Assembly (NCBI RefSeq): GCF_025989125.1
Contig: NZ_JAPDNR010000001.1
Coordinates: 7,428,087 to 7,492,086, forward strand
Source of the DNA: Chitinophaga nivalis
Lineage (GTDB): Bacteria > Bacteroidota > Bacteroidia > Chitinophagales > Chitinophagaceae
Length of the DNA stretch: 64,000 bases
Direction: 5' to 3'
Shown: positions 49,483-61,200 of the stretch, piece after piece
Layout: the number at the start of each line of letters is the position of its first letter
Position numbering within the stretch: the first letter of the stretch is position 1
Notes under the pieces: generated by a model
What the model was told of the DNA's origin: nothing
Database searches by the model: none
What the model saw: only the letters and a program-made list of their open reading frames with translations
Made by a program: the position numbers and the translations under genes

Positions 49483-51552
49483 TTATTTTTTTAAACGGAA
49501 TGCCAGTAAACGCAGGCCATTAAATACTACCAGCAAGGTAGATCCTTCATGTACAATGACCGCGCCACCGATAGAAGCAATACCTGCAATCGTGAGTGGA
49601 ATCAATAGCGCGACCATCCCCAGGCTCATCCAAAGATTTTGCCGGATAATGCCTTTGGATTTCCGGCTCAGCGCAATCGCAAAAGGCAGGTTATCCAGTT
49701 TGTCTGCCATCAGGGCAATATCGGCTGTTTCCAGCGCCACATCTGAGCCGGCTGCTCCCATCGCAATACCAACGGTACTTTTCGCCATCGCCGGCGCATC
49801 ATTCACCCCATCTCCGATCATCGCTACTTTTCCCTCCTGCTGATTCAGGTCCTGTATCGCCTTCACCTTCTGTTCCGGCAACAGTCCGCCCCAGGCCTCT
49901 GTAATGCCGATCTGCCGCGCCACCGCATCCGCTACTTGCTGATTGTCTCCGGTCAGCATAATCATCTTACGGATACCGATTTCCTTTAACCGGGTCAGTG
50001 TCTCTGCCGCTTCTTCCCGCGGAATATCCATCAGGGCAATAATACCGATAAGTGTACCATCCTGCTGGGCAAGCATGGTGGTATTCCCTTCTTTTTCCAG
50101 CTGTGCCACCTGCTGGTAGATATTATCTCCGATGGCGGCGTTATCCTGCTCAAATAAAGCCAGGTTACCGATCACTATTTTTTTACCATTATAGGTAGCC
50201 CGTACGCCCCTGCCGGTGACAGCCTGCAGGTTTTCCGCTGCCGGCACTTCTTTTTTCAGGCGTTCCTGTCCACCTTTGACGATCGCTGCTGCCAGCGGGT
50301 GATCACTTAGTTTCTCCACGGCTATCACGGCTTCCAGTAAGGCTTCCGCTGTTATGCCATTCAACGGCACAACGCCGGTTAACCGGGGTTTACCTTCGGT
50401 GAGTGTACCTGTCTTATCAAAAGCAAGGGCTGTTAAGCTACCCAATTCCTCCAGCGGACCGCCTCCTTTGATCAGTACTCCACTTCTTGCCGCGCGCGCA
50501 ATACCGCTCAACACCGCACTTGGCGTAGAAATAGCGAGGGCACAGGGACTTGCTGCCACCAGTACGGAAATAGCCCGGTAAAAGCTCTTGCTGAAAGGTT
50601 CATCAATCACCAGAAAAGCAAATAACAACAGTACCACCAACAGTAATACCAACGGAACAAAATAGCGTTCGAATTTATCGGTAAACAATTGGGTGGGCGA
50701 TTTCTGTGCCTCTGTTTCATTGACCAGTTTAATCAGTCTTGCCAGGGTGGAATCTGCCGTTACTCTCGTTACCTGCACTTCCAGTACCTGACTACCATTG
50801 ATGGTACCGGCAAACACTTTATTTTCCGCATTAATGTTCTTTATCTGGCTGTAGTCCTTTCCGGGATCTGCTACAGGCGATTTATCTACCGGTACACTTT
50901 CGCCGGTAATCGGCGCCTGATTTACACTGCTGTTGCCTTTCACCACCACGCCGTCGGCAGATATTTTGCTGTTGGGTTTTACAATGATAATATCACCGGC
51001 AACCAGTGCTTCGATGCCTATTTCCTTTTCTTCATTATTGCGTCTTACAATAGCTGTTTTAGGCGCCAGGTCGGCCAAGGCAGCAATCGATTTACGTGCC
51101 TTGTTCATGGCATAATGTTCCAGTGCATGTCCCATACTAAAGAGGAAAAGCAATAAAGCACCTTCTGCCCAGTCGCCCAGGATCGCCGCCCCGATGGCGG
51201 CTACCAACATCAGAAAGTCGATCTCAAATTTACCTTTGCGTACAAACTCCACAGCTTCTGTTGCGGTAAAATATCCGCCAAAAAAATAAGCGCCTATATA
51301 CAGGGATAAACTCACCCAGGAAGGGATGCTACTGATAAAAGACAGGCCGAATCCTATGCCCAGCAAAGCGCCGCAGATCAGGCTGAACAAGAGTTCTGTA
51401 TTCTTCCCGAAAACACCGCCGTGCGCATGTTCGTGCTCCGCAGCGGCAGAAGCATTTTCTGTATGTCCGTTTTCAGCAGCGGTATGCGTATGCTGAGATC
51501 CAGCTGTATTTTTTTCTGTGGAATGCTGATGATCTGCTGAAGGCTGTATCAT
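49483..51552 (-). CDS. Heavy-metal P1B-type ATPase with His-rich N-terminus
   Basis: A 689-residue metal exporter. All P-type motifs are present: TGESVPV in the actuator, the membrane metal site SPCAL (about residues 336-340), phosphorylation motif DKTGTLTEG, and GDGVNDAPAMAKSTVGIAMG. Instead of HMA domains the first 48 residues are rich in His (11 His, for example EHEHAHGG), suggesting Zn/Cd/Co binding. The SPC site with the CALAISTPSAV follow-up is typical of the ZntA/CadA group. In operon with MgtC; the DUF6660-like gene 191 nt upstream may also belong. Confidence 0.95.
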   Translation of the reverse strand: MIQPSADHQHSTEKNTAGSQHTHTAAENGHTENASAAAEHEHAHGGVFGKNTELLFSLICGALLGIGFGLSFISSIPSWVSLSLYIGAYFFGGYFTATEAVEFVRKGKFEIDFLMLVAAIGAAILGDWAEGALLLFLFSMGHALEHYAMNKARKSIAALADLAPKTAIVRRNNEEKEIGIEALVAGDIIIVKPNSKISADGVVVKGNSSVNQAPITGESVPVDKSPVADPGKDYSQIKNINAENKVFAGTINGSQVLEVQVTRVTADSTLARLIKLVNETEAQKSPTQLFTDKFERYFVPLVLLLVVLLLFAFLVIDEPFSKSFYRAISVLVAASPCALAISTPSAVLSGIARAARSGVLIKGGGPLEELGSLTALAFDKTGTLTEGKPRLTGVVPLNGITAEALLEAVIAVEKLSDHPLAAAIVKGGQERLKKEVPAAENLQAVTGRGVRATYNGKKIVIGNLALFEQDNAAIGDNIYQQVAQLEKEGNTTMLAQQDGTLIGIIALMDIPREEAAETLTRLKEIGIRKMIMLTGDNQQVADAVARQIGITEAWGGLLPEQKVKAIQDLNQQEGKVAMIGDGVNDAPAMAKSTVGIAMGAAGSDVALETADIALMADKLDNLPFAIALSRKSKGIIRQNLWMSLGMVALLIPLTIAGIASIGGAVIVHEGSTLLVVFNGLRLLAFRLKK

Positions 51553-51743
51553 AGACTAAAAATATTTAAGTAGGTAAATGTTACCGGCGTTTCATATGCC
51601 ATCAGGCAACAGCCGGCTTATTGATGGCAACAATGGTATTTACAGGAACATCACACCCGTATCTTTCCGGGATGCACAACAGGCACTTACACAGGTATGC
51701 AAGTTGCGGGCAAAACAGTTCAACTGTAAACAAGACGATTAGC

Positions 51744-52055
51744 TTATCCTAAACGGGGCGGTTGCCAGATCTTAAAGGGAATATACCGGGTAACGGCAGT
51801 AGTATAATCTGCATGAACGGCAGCCATGGCTACCGGCAACCAGTTATATACAATGATGGAAACAGGTTCCTGTATACTGGAGCAGCAGGTACAGGTACAA
51901 AAAGGGGTACAGCTATCCATATGAATGGTTCGCGCTGATGAAGCCGCCTGCACAACCGTACCGGCGCCCCTGTTGGGAGCAGCCATACTGTCGCTGCAAG
52001 GAATGCAGTTCAGCATAAATACCAGTACGACCATTATGTAAGCCACCCACTTCAT
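51744..52055 (-). CDS. Small Cys-rich DUF6660-like protein
   Basis: A 103-residue protein starting MKWVAYIMVVLVFMLNCIPC, with a membrane or signal segment ending in C-x-x-C-x-D, then a cluster SCTPFCTCTCCSSIQEPVSI with six Cys at about 62-72. This layout matches DUF6660 family proteins that accompany heavy-metal efflux genes in Bacteroidota. The frame is open further upstream, but the signal-like start at 52055 is used. Likely periplasmic metal binding; inferred. Confidence 0.7.
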   Translation of the reverse strand: MKWVAYIMVVLVFMLNCIPCSDSMAAPNRGAGTVVQAASSARTIHMDSCTPFCTCTCCSSIQEPVSIIVYNWLPVAMAAVHADYTTAVTRYIPFKIWQPPRLG

Positions 52056-52169
52056 GTAAATGCTATACTTTTTTGTATAGCACAAATTTAAGCAATCATC
52101 TCCCGACGTACATAAAAATGATTGCAACTCCGTTGTAATTGCCAATGGCGGTATAACAGTGATGGTCTT

Positions 52170-54140
52170 TTATTCATGGAGTATTTTTATTTCTGTTCTT
52201 CTGTTTTCTTCATGTTCTGCATCTGTACATTTTACACCCGGTTTGCAATGATTCAGTAAATGTGCAGCACCATATCCCTTTGCCACCAGCCGGTTGCGGG
52301 CAATACCCGCCTGTACCAGGTAGTTAACGGCAGCGGCTGCACGCCGTTGAGACAGCTGCTGATTATAGCGGCTCTTACCCCGGCTATCGGTATGTGCACT
52401 CAATTCTATCCGCATGGTCGGATGCGCCTGCAGGATACCCGCCAGGCTGTCCAGCACCCTCGCCGCGTCTGGCCGGATGTTGGATTTATCGTAATCGTAA
52501 TACAGATTTTTCAGGATGAAGGTAGTACCTGTTTTATATTGTTTTTCGGGACATACTGCCAGTTGTAGTACTTCGGGTCCTTTTTTGCCACGTGTATTAA
52601 ATTCAATACTATCCCGCTGATGTCCGCGGGTAAGCCGGATGACGTAGTCGGTTTCTGCCTCCAGTTTAGTCGTGAACTTCCCATCCGGTCCGGCAGTAAA
52701 GCACCAGCCAATTCCCCGCTGTTTGTTATACAGGTAGATACAACTTTCGCGGTATGGCGGGCATACGGTGGCTTCCAATGGAATCTGCAAAACAGGAATC
52801 GGAATAGGTGTGATGGTTTGTTCCGGAGATGCCCACCGGTAAATATCATCATCTCCATGTCCGCCAATGCGATTGGAAGATAAAAATCCACTGCCATTTT
52901 GTTTGCTCACGAGATAGAAATCATCCCCGGCTGAATTAACCGGATAACGCAGGTTTTCCGGATTACTCCACTGCGCCTTTGCACCGGTTGCCTTGAATAT
53001 ATCAAACCCACCTAAACCTACCCTTCCTTTGCTGGAATAATACAAAGCACCATCGGGGCCAATGGTAGGAAAAGCTTCTTCTTCTGCGCTATTGATGGCG
53101 GCCCCGCAGTTCTGCGGCACGCCCCATTTTCCGTCTGACTGCTGTTCACTGTACCAGATATCTGTAGCGCCCTGACCACCGGGCATATCGCTGGCAAAAT
53201 ACAAGGTATGCCCATCCGGACTTAATGCTGCATGGCCGAGCGAGTATGCTGCCGGTTTATTATAGGCAAAAGCTACCGGCGCCTCCCATTTTCCTTTATC
53301 GTTCTTATGACTGATAAACAGTTCCAGGCGGCGGTTCCCATAAATGGTAATGCCACGCTTGAACTTTTCCTTCTGCACAGCGATCCGGCGATCAGGATCG
53401 GTTACCGTAAAATAGGCTGTGTTGTAGCCCGCATCAAAAGCAACGGGGCCGATATGATAACGATACTGGTTAAATACAGCGGAAAGATCACTGATATATA
53501 CATGGCCATAGTTGCTGCTATCTGCCAGATATAATTTGTAATAGGGCCGTTTGCTACGTCCATACAGGTTTTTATTGACCCTGCTGTCCGCATCCAATAT
53601 TCCACGCCGCAAGGAATCCGACATAAACACCACACCACCCGGATACCAGGTAGCGCCCCAGTCGGAGCGTGCAGTATTCAGGGAGGACACATTTTCGATA
53701 TAATCCCTTGTCGGATTTTGTATCCACTGTGCTGCAATATCACAACCTGCAATACGGTCAGCCACCTGTTGTTGCTGGTTGGTTTTTTGTGCATATTGCG
53801 TATAGGCTGCCTTCGCCGCCTCATATTTCCCCTGGCTTTTCAGCATATCACCGTAGTACAAACCATCTTCCGGCTGTGCCTCCGGCATCGCTACCAGCTT
53901 CGCATACCAGTTGGCAGCTTCTTCATAAGCATTTATCTTACGGTAAGAATCTGCGAGCCGCTCCAGGGTGAGTATATCCACCTTCTTCTTTGCTGCCAGC
54001 CTTTTATATAAGCCGGCTGCCCGTGCATATTCATATCTCAGATAATACTCTTCTGCCTGACGGGCTACAGATTTCTGTTCCTGCGACCATAGCGGTTGTG
54101 CCAGCAAGCAAAACATTAATATGATCCCTATTTTTTTCAT
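52170..54140 (-). CDS. OmpA family protein with TPR and PD40-type repeats
   Basis: A 656-residue outer membrane-associated protein. Signal peptide ending LWSQEQ; a TPR-like region (about 25-130, RYEYARAAGLYKRLAAKKK, YYGDMLKSQGKYEAAKAAYT); a beta-propeller segment with PD40-type strands (SLGHAALSPDGHTLYFASDM, AFPTIGPDGALYYSSKGRVG); and a C-terminal OmpA domain (about 545-656) with LSAHTDSRGKSRYNQQLSQR, which binds peptidoglycan. This domain order is common for proteins encoded next to PorP/SprF. It closes the three-gene set with PorP/SprF and the giant repeat protein. Confidence 0.93.
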   Translation of the reverse strand: MKKIGIILMFCLLAQPLWSQEQKSVARQAEEYYLRYEYARAAGLYKRLAAKKKVDILTLERLADSYRKINAYEEAANWYAKLVAMPEAQPEDGLYYGDMLKSQGKYEAAKAAYTQYAQKTNQQQQVADRIAGCDIAAQWIQNPTRDYIENVSSLNTARSDWGATWYPGGVVFMSDSLRRGILDADSRVNKNLYGRSKRPYYKLYLADSSNYGHVYISDLSAVFNQYRYHIGPVAFDAGYNTAYFTVTDPDRRIAVQKEKFKRGITIYGNRRLELFISHKNDKGKWEAPVAFAYNKPAAYSLGHAALSPDGHTLYFASDMPGGQGATDIWYSEQQSDGKWGVPQNCGAAINSAEEEAFPTIGPDGALYYSSKGRVGLGGFDIFKATGAKAQWSNPENLRYPVNSAGDDFYLVSKQNGSGFLSSNRIGGHGDDDIYRWASPEQTITPIPIPVLQIPLEATVCPPYRESCIYLYNKQRGIGWCFTAGPDGKFTTKLEAETDYVIRLTRGHQRDSIEFNTRGKKGPEVLQLAVCPEKQYKTGTTFILKNLYYDYDKSNIRPDAARVLDSLAGILQAHPTMRIELSAHTDSRGKSRYNQQLSQRRAAAAVNYLVQAGIARNRLVAKGYGAAHLLNHCKPGVKCTDAEHEENRRTEIKILHE

Positions 54141-54222
54141 AAATGCGATATAAATGCCAATAAAATACCTGTATACCTGTTATTTATTTCATCCCTGTCA
54201 GCTATCCTAACCATACAACTGA

Positions 54223-55251
54223 TCAGAAATACCGGGGACTGGTGATACGGCGTTTTTTGTTCGGGAATAAAAAGCCCAGTGATATTTCATGCGAGCCGCT
54301 CTGTGAAGAAGCCAGCTTACTAATGGTAATATCATAAGCATATCCGATCCTGAATTTCTCTGTTGCATACAACTCCACAATGGCACTCACAGCATCCAGC
54401 GGATCCAGGTCGTTGGCCAGTGCCGGCTTATCCCACAGCTTCACGCCCGTGCGATAGGAAGCACCTACCCATAACCGGTCTGCTATCAGGAGGAAGGCAT
54501 TCAGGTCTACGTTGGTAGGACCTTTGAAATCTTCCTTCAACAGGATGGAGGGTTTCAGCTTCACGTTTTCAGACAGGTTGATCAGCGTACCTGCAGTTAA
54601 ATACACGTGCTGTGTTTTGCGGATTACTTTGTAGTTATACGTCTTCCAGTAATACCGCGTATTGTCTGTATACAGTGAAAACAAATCCATCACGGAAGCA
54701 CCGATATAAAATTTGGGCGTATAATAGTAAATACCGAAACGTGCATCCGGCACAAAGGAAGATACCTTGGCCACCGGTAGTCCCAGATCTCCATCGTCAT
54801 TGTATTGCAACGCGGTACCATCAATGGAATACTGCGTAAAACCGGCGCCGATTCCCAGGCACAAACGACGGGTACCTTCTTCATCGAGCGGAATACGATA
54901 GGAATACATGCCATACACAGACAACGCATCCTGCGGCCCCAGCTTATCATACATCGCCTGCAACCCCAACCCTACCCGTTCGTCGCGCGAATTCACCACT
55001 CCATCCAGGGAGATACCGCCGGTTTGCGGTGCTCCCGGAAAACTGACCCACTGATGGCGGTAGATCGCATTCATATACAGATCTTCCTTGTATCCCGCAT
55101 ACGCCGGATTTACTCCCAGCATATTAAACACATATTGGCTGAACTGTATATTTTGCTGCCCGCTTGTTAAGCCAGGTACCATGCCCAACAAGCCAAGCAT
55201 TAGTGCCAACTTTAATCTAACAGGTACATGCATATGATTCTTTTTATTCAT
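54223..55251 (-). CDS. PorP/SprF family type IX secretion membrane protein
   Basis: A 342-residue outer membrane barrel with a signal peptide (about 1-31, ending TSGQQ). The family start is clear: NIQFSQYVFNMLGVNPAYAG, followed by YRHQWVSFPGAPQTGGISLD and later LSLGFLFPNKKRR near the end. In Flavobacterium, SprF is required for surface delivery of SprB, whose C-terminal domain is of the same CHU_C type as the neighbour here. It starts 14 nt after the giant gene stop, so it is its likely dedicated partner. Confidence 0.95.
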   Translation of the reverse strand: MNKKNHMHVPVRLKLALMLGLLGMVPGLTSGQQNIQFSQYVFNMLGVNPAYAGYKEDLYMNAIYRHQWVSFPGAPQTGGISLDGVVNSRDERVGLGLQAMYDKLGPQDALSVYGMYSYRIPLDEEGTRRLCLGIGAGFTQYSIDGTALQYNDDGDLGLPVAKVSSFVPDARFGIYYYTPKFYIGASVMDLFSLYTDNTRYYWKTYNYKVIRKTQHVYLTAGTLINLSENVKLKPSILLKEDFKGPTNVDLNAFLLIADRLWVGASYRTGVKLWDKPALANDLDPLDAVSAIVELYATEKFRIGYAYDITISKLASSQSGSHEISLGFLFPNKKRRITSPRYF

Positions 55252-55265
55252 TACTATTAAGTTTA

Positions 55266-58200
55266 TTACCGCAACAATTCAATCCAGCCTTTATAATTTC
55301 TTTCTCCCTGCGGTGTATTCAGTTTCAGTATGTAGTAGTAGGTACCTTCATTCAGTTCATGTCCATCCCACTTGTTATCGTAGTTTTTGCTCTGGTATAC
55401 CATGTTACCCCAACGGTTGTAGATGAACAGGCTGCTACCCGGATATTTGTTGAGTCCCGGAATGACAAACCGATCATTTTTACCGTCGCCATTAGGTGTG
55501 ATCACATTTGGTATGAACAGGTCACCTCCTACGGTTGCTCTGGAAGTAGCGGTATTGGATGACATATCCGGATCAGGCTCGTTACCTTTCACCGTAGCGG
55601 TATTGATCAGGTCCCCGCCACCGGTAATCTGTACATGGAAGGTCAACCGGATTGTTTCTCCATTAGTCAGGCTACCCACATTCCAGCGGATGGTTCTGGA
55701 AGCCGGATCGTATACGGCATTGCCTTTATCAGCGAGGATACTGGATGGTTCACCGAGGTTGGCCGGCAGTGCATCTGTTACCAGTACACCGGTAGCGGTA
55801 TTCGGTCCTTTGTTGCTGATGGTAACGCTGTAGTCTATACGTTGTCCGACAGTATATGGTGTATTGGTAGTGATACCTTTCGCGATGGTGAGATCGGCAG
55901 CTTTACCTGCACTGATGATATTCACCACGGTATCAGGAATCACCACATCTGGTCTGCCTTTGGCGATGGCCACATTTCTCACACTACCTGTTTCCAGAAT
56001 TGTCACCTGGTAAGTGAGGGTGGTTGACTGTCCATTCGCCAGGTCACCTATGGTCCAGGTGATGACGCGGTTCGCCGTGTTGTAGCTGGCCGTTCCTTTA
56101 CCTGGTGTACCCAGTGTTGGAGCAGAGAGGATGCCGGCTGGCAGCTCATCTGTTACCAGTACCTGATCCGCATTGCCTGCACCGGTATTGGTGACCTTCA
56201 GGGTATACGTGATCTGTTGTCCCGGGTTGTAGCTTTCTTCTGCCGGTGTTACTTCTTTGGTGATCTGCAGTTTAGCCGTTGGCGTTACCGGTGTTACTAC
56301 CGGTGGCGTCACGTTGTTGCCTGGTACGGTATCCGTTACATCTGGCGGTGGTGTTACCGTAGCCGTATTGCTCAGGGTAGTTGTACCCGTTACAATACCT
56401 GTGATAGCGATGTTGACGATACCTCCTGCCGGGAACTGCGCTACTGCGGCATTCACCGTGTTACCATTTACATTCAGCGTTGTGCCGGATACACCGCCTG
56501 TTTCACTGATGATGGTGGCGGCTACATTACTGATACCTGCCGGTACCACATCCTGTATGGTCGCACCATTTGCATCAGACAGGCCATTGTTCCTCACTTC
56601 TACCGTGTAGGTAATGCCTTTACCTTGTATCACACCCGCCGGACCTGTTTTCGTAACGGCCAGGTCAGCATATTTCCTGACTGGGATGGTTACCCTCGCT
56701 GTATCCGGTGTAGATACATCCGGTGGACCAGCTACGATGGCTACGTTATTCAGGTTACCGGTTGCTTTCAGCGTTACATTATAGCTGAGGGTAGCGGTTT
56801 GTCCGTTAGTCAGCAGACCGGCGTTCCAGCTGATGGTACCGGTAGCGGCATCATAGGTAGCATTACCTTTCGATGGCGTACCCAATACTACTGCGCCAGT
56901 AGCTGCACCAGACAATACATCCGTTACTTTCACCGGATTCACTGCACCCGGACCGTCATTCTGGATATCCAGGGTGTAGGTAATCTGTTGACCTGCACTG
57001 TAAGGACCTGCCGGACTAACGGATTTGCGTATACGTAATTTAGCGGATGGTATCACCTGTGTTTCTACGGTAGTGCTGGTGTTATTGCCTGGCACCGGAT
57101 CTTTCACATCTGCCGGTGGTGTTACCGTAGCTGTATTACGCAGGGTGTTGATATCGTTCACTACCCCTTTGATTTCTATATTCACTGCACCACCTGCCGG
57201 TATATTGGCAATGGTACCACTCACTGTGTTGTTATTGACCTGCAGTACCGTTCCGCTCGCGCCGCCGCTCTGTGCTGCAACAGTTGCTGTTACATTACCG
57301 ATGCCGGCAGGTACGATATCCTGGATAGTAGCGCCATTCACGGTAGCCAGTCCTTCATTTTCCACTACCAGTACATACGTGATGTTCTTACCCTGGATAA
57401 CAGTGCCCGGACCTGTTTTGGTGATCCGCAGATCTGCTTCCTTCGTCACGGTAGTCACTACCGGTGGTGTAGTAACCGGCGGTGTAACACCCGGTACATT
57501 GGCGGTAGCCGTATTGCTTAAGGTACCTCCGAAATCAGCCGGTACTTTACCTGTGATGAGGATGCGGATGAGATTACCGGTGCCTGCTCCTATGTTACCG
57601 GTGAGGCTTACATTATTACCGGTACCATTGGCGCCGCTGGTGATCGTAGCGTTGCCTGCAGCAGTTGCCAGCCAGGTTACCTGCTGGAGGTCAGCCGGCA
57701 CCACATCGGTGATCTGTACGCCTGTTGCATCACTTGGTCCCAGGTTAGTAGCTTCTACCACGTAGCTGAAGGTTTCCCCTGCACGCACGGTAGCTGGTCC
57801 TGTTTTGCTGAGTCTTACTCCTGGCTCACGTACCACCTTCGTTACCACGGTGCTGGAGTTATCCGGTGTCGGATCTACCACACCTGGCGGCAGGGTTACG
57901 TTCGCGGTATTGGTTACTGTACTGTTAGCCGTTTGTTTCACTATACCGGTGATGGTTACACGTACCTGACCACCACTGCTCAGGGATGTCTGGATGTTGA
58001 TATTATTACCTGTGCCGCTGGTTGGGCCGGTGACAGTAGCCGTACCACTGATGGTAGCGATACTCCAGTTCTGCACCGTGATATCCGCAGGTACCACATC
58101 ATTGATCGTGATGGCATCTGCATTACCAGGACCCTGGTTAGTTACATCTACTGTGTAGGTGATATTACCACCTGCAGCTATCTGGGCCGGACCGCTCTTC

Positions 58201-61200
58201 ACGACCTGTATGTCGAAGGAACGTTGTACCTGGGTAGTGCTGGTATCTGTCGGAACCGGTGGTTTACCCGGAGGTGTTACCACGGCTACGTTTTTCAGTG
58301 GTCCGCTATAGTTGTTATCAATTTTACCTGTGATGAGTACGATGATGGCATCATTGGCGCCCGCCGGTACATTACCTGTTACAGATACGTTGTTACCGGT
58401 ACCATTTGCACCTGCTGTAATCGTAGCAGCACCCTGTGCGGTCGCTGTCCAGCTTACATTGGTGAGTGCTGCCGATACCGCATCGGTAATCACGGCGCCG
58501 ATGGCGTTGCCCGGACCACTGTTGGTTACCTTAACGGTGTAGGTAATCACTTCGCTCGCCAGTGCAGCCGATGGTGCACTCTTACTGATATGCAGGCCTG
58601 GTACATTACCTACTTTGGTAATTACCGGTACACTGGTTACCGGTGGTTCTCCCGGAGGCACTGCAGTAGCGCTGTTGCTGATAGTGCCGCTGAAGGCAGG
58701 ATCTACCAGGCCACTGATGGTAATCGTGATCTTATTGCCGGTACCTGCCGGTATGTTGGCAGTCAGCTGTACATTATTACCACTGCCACTACCGCCGCTT
58801 ACCACACTGGTACCTGCGCCGGTAGCTGCGGCTGTCCAGGTTACATTTTGTATCTGTGCCGGTACTGCATCGGAAATATTCACGTTGGTCGCATTGGAAG
58901 GACCTGCATTGGTGACATCAATGGTGTATACAATCGGTTCACCACCATTCACTGCGGATGGTCCGCTCTTAATCACCTGTATACCGGAGGTGTTGCCTAC
59001 TGTAGTTGTTACCTTGCTGGTTACCGGTGTACCGCCAGGTGTATTGACAGCCGCCGTATTATCCAGCGTACCGTTGAAGGAAGCATCTACGGTACCGGTA
59101 ATGGTTACACTGATATTGTTGGCTGCACCTGCTGCAAGGTTGCCGGTAATGGTAATGTTATTGCCGCTACCAGTGCTGCTGCCGGTGATATTGGTACCTG
59201 TGCCCGTAGCAACAGCTGTCCATTTCACATTCGTCACCGCAGCCGGTACATTATCTGTTATGTTGATATTACCTGCATTGGAAGGACCACTGTTGGTCAC
59301 TACCAGGGTATAGGTAATATCCTGGCCGGCGGCAATCTTCGCTGGTCCGCTCTTCGTCATATGCAGGGCAGACTGGCTGCTTACTACCGTTGTTACCGGC
59401 GGACTGCTTACGGTTGTACCTCCCTGCGGTGTAGCAGTAGCGGTATTGGTGAGCGTACCTGTGAAGGACGGATTTGCCACACCCGTGATGACGATGCGTA
59501 TTTCGTCTGTACCACCTGCGTTGATATTACCGGTTACCGTTACATTATTGCCGGTACCATTGTCTACACCGGTGATGTTAGCACCTGCACCGTTGGCCAC
59601 GGCTTTCCAGCTCACCTGTTCTATTGCTGCCGGTACCACATCGGAGATGGTCACATTTGTTGCATTGGAGGCGCCGGTATTTCTTACCACTACGGTGTAA
59701 GTAATGGTTTGTCCGGATGCCAGCGTGGCTGGTCCACTCTTCACCACTTCCAGTCCTGGTTCATTTTCCACATTGGTGGTTACCGTGCTGGTAGCCGGAG
59801 ACGGATCCGGTGTGCTGGCCGGCGGTGTAGCAGTAGCCGTATTGATCAGGGTACCAGTATAAGCCGGATCTACGATACCGGTAACAGTTACCCTTACACT
59901 ACCTGCTTTCGCCGGTATGGTAGCCGTGAGATTGATAGCGTTGCCTGTTCCTGTAGCTACCGGCGTATTAGCGCCACCGGAGGCCACTACAGACCAGCTT
60001 ACATTTTGTATCTGTGCCGGTACATTATCGGCGATGACTACACCGGCAGCATCTGCAGGACCTGCGTTGGTGACATCAATGGTGTAGGTAATCTGCTGGC
60101 CTGCACTGATACGCGCCGGACCTGCTTTCGCAATTCTGATATCTGCAGATTTATTGACTGCTGTCGTGAAGGTGCTTTGTTTTTCACCATTAAATTCTGC
60201 GGTAACCGTATTTACAATACTGGAACCACTGGCTGGTGATATGGTACCGGTGATGGTGAGTAATACCTTACCCGGACCGTTGGTAGTACCTTCAATATTA
60301 GCGGTGAAGGCAATGTTATTACCGCTGCCGCCTGGTGTGCTGACAGTTGTACCACCGTTACCGGTAGCTACGGCTGTCCAGGTAACATTGGTTATTTCTG
60401 CAGGCACCGGATCGGTGATGTCTACCGATGTTGCGTCGGAAGCACCTGTGTTGGTGACTTCTATCGTATAGGTGATCTTATCACCGATGTTGGCGATAGC
60501 CGGACCACTCTTACTTACCTGCAGCCCAACGTCTGTATTGATAGCGGTGGTAATGTTGCTGGTATTGGTACCCGGTATGGTTTCTGTCACACCGGCTGGT
60601 GGTGTCACCGTAGCGGTATTGGTAATATCGCCTGCAGGTGTACCCGCATCCACGGTACCATTGATATCCACGATGATACTGTTGCCGGTGCCGGCCGCAA
60701 TGTTACCGGTGATATTCAACGTATGGCCGCTGAGGTTACTGTTGCTTACCGATGCCGTACCATTGGTGGCGGTGGTAAAGGTAATACCGTTGATCGCTGC
60801 AGGAATGATATCCTGAATAGTAGCGCCGGTTACATCAGACAATCCGTTGTTGGTAATTTCCAGCCGGTAGGTAATTGCCTGACCAGCACCTTTATTAGCC
60901 GGACCTGTTTTCACAATCACCAGGTCGGTTTCTTTGGTGACGTTGCTGGTGACATTGCTGGTAGCCGGTGTCGGATCGTCGGTACCTGGCGGCGGTGTAG
61001 CCGTTGCGGTATTACTGATCTGCGTACCGGTAAAGGCAGGATCCAGCTGACCGGTTACCACCAGCGTAATGCTGTTGGCATCACTGGCCGGGATATTACC
61101 GGTGAGGGCAATATTGTTACCGTTGCCGGCGGCTGCACTGATCGTAGTGCCGCTACCGTTAGCGGTGGCTGTCCAGGTGACATTACGGATAGCAGCTGGT

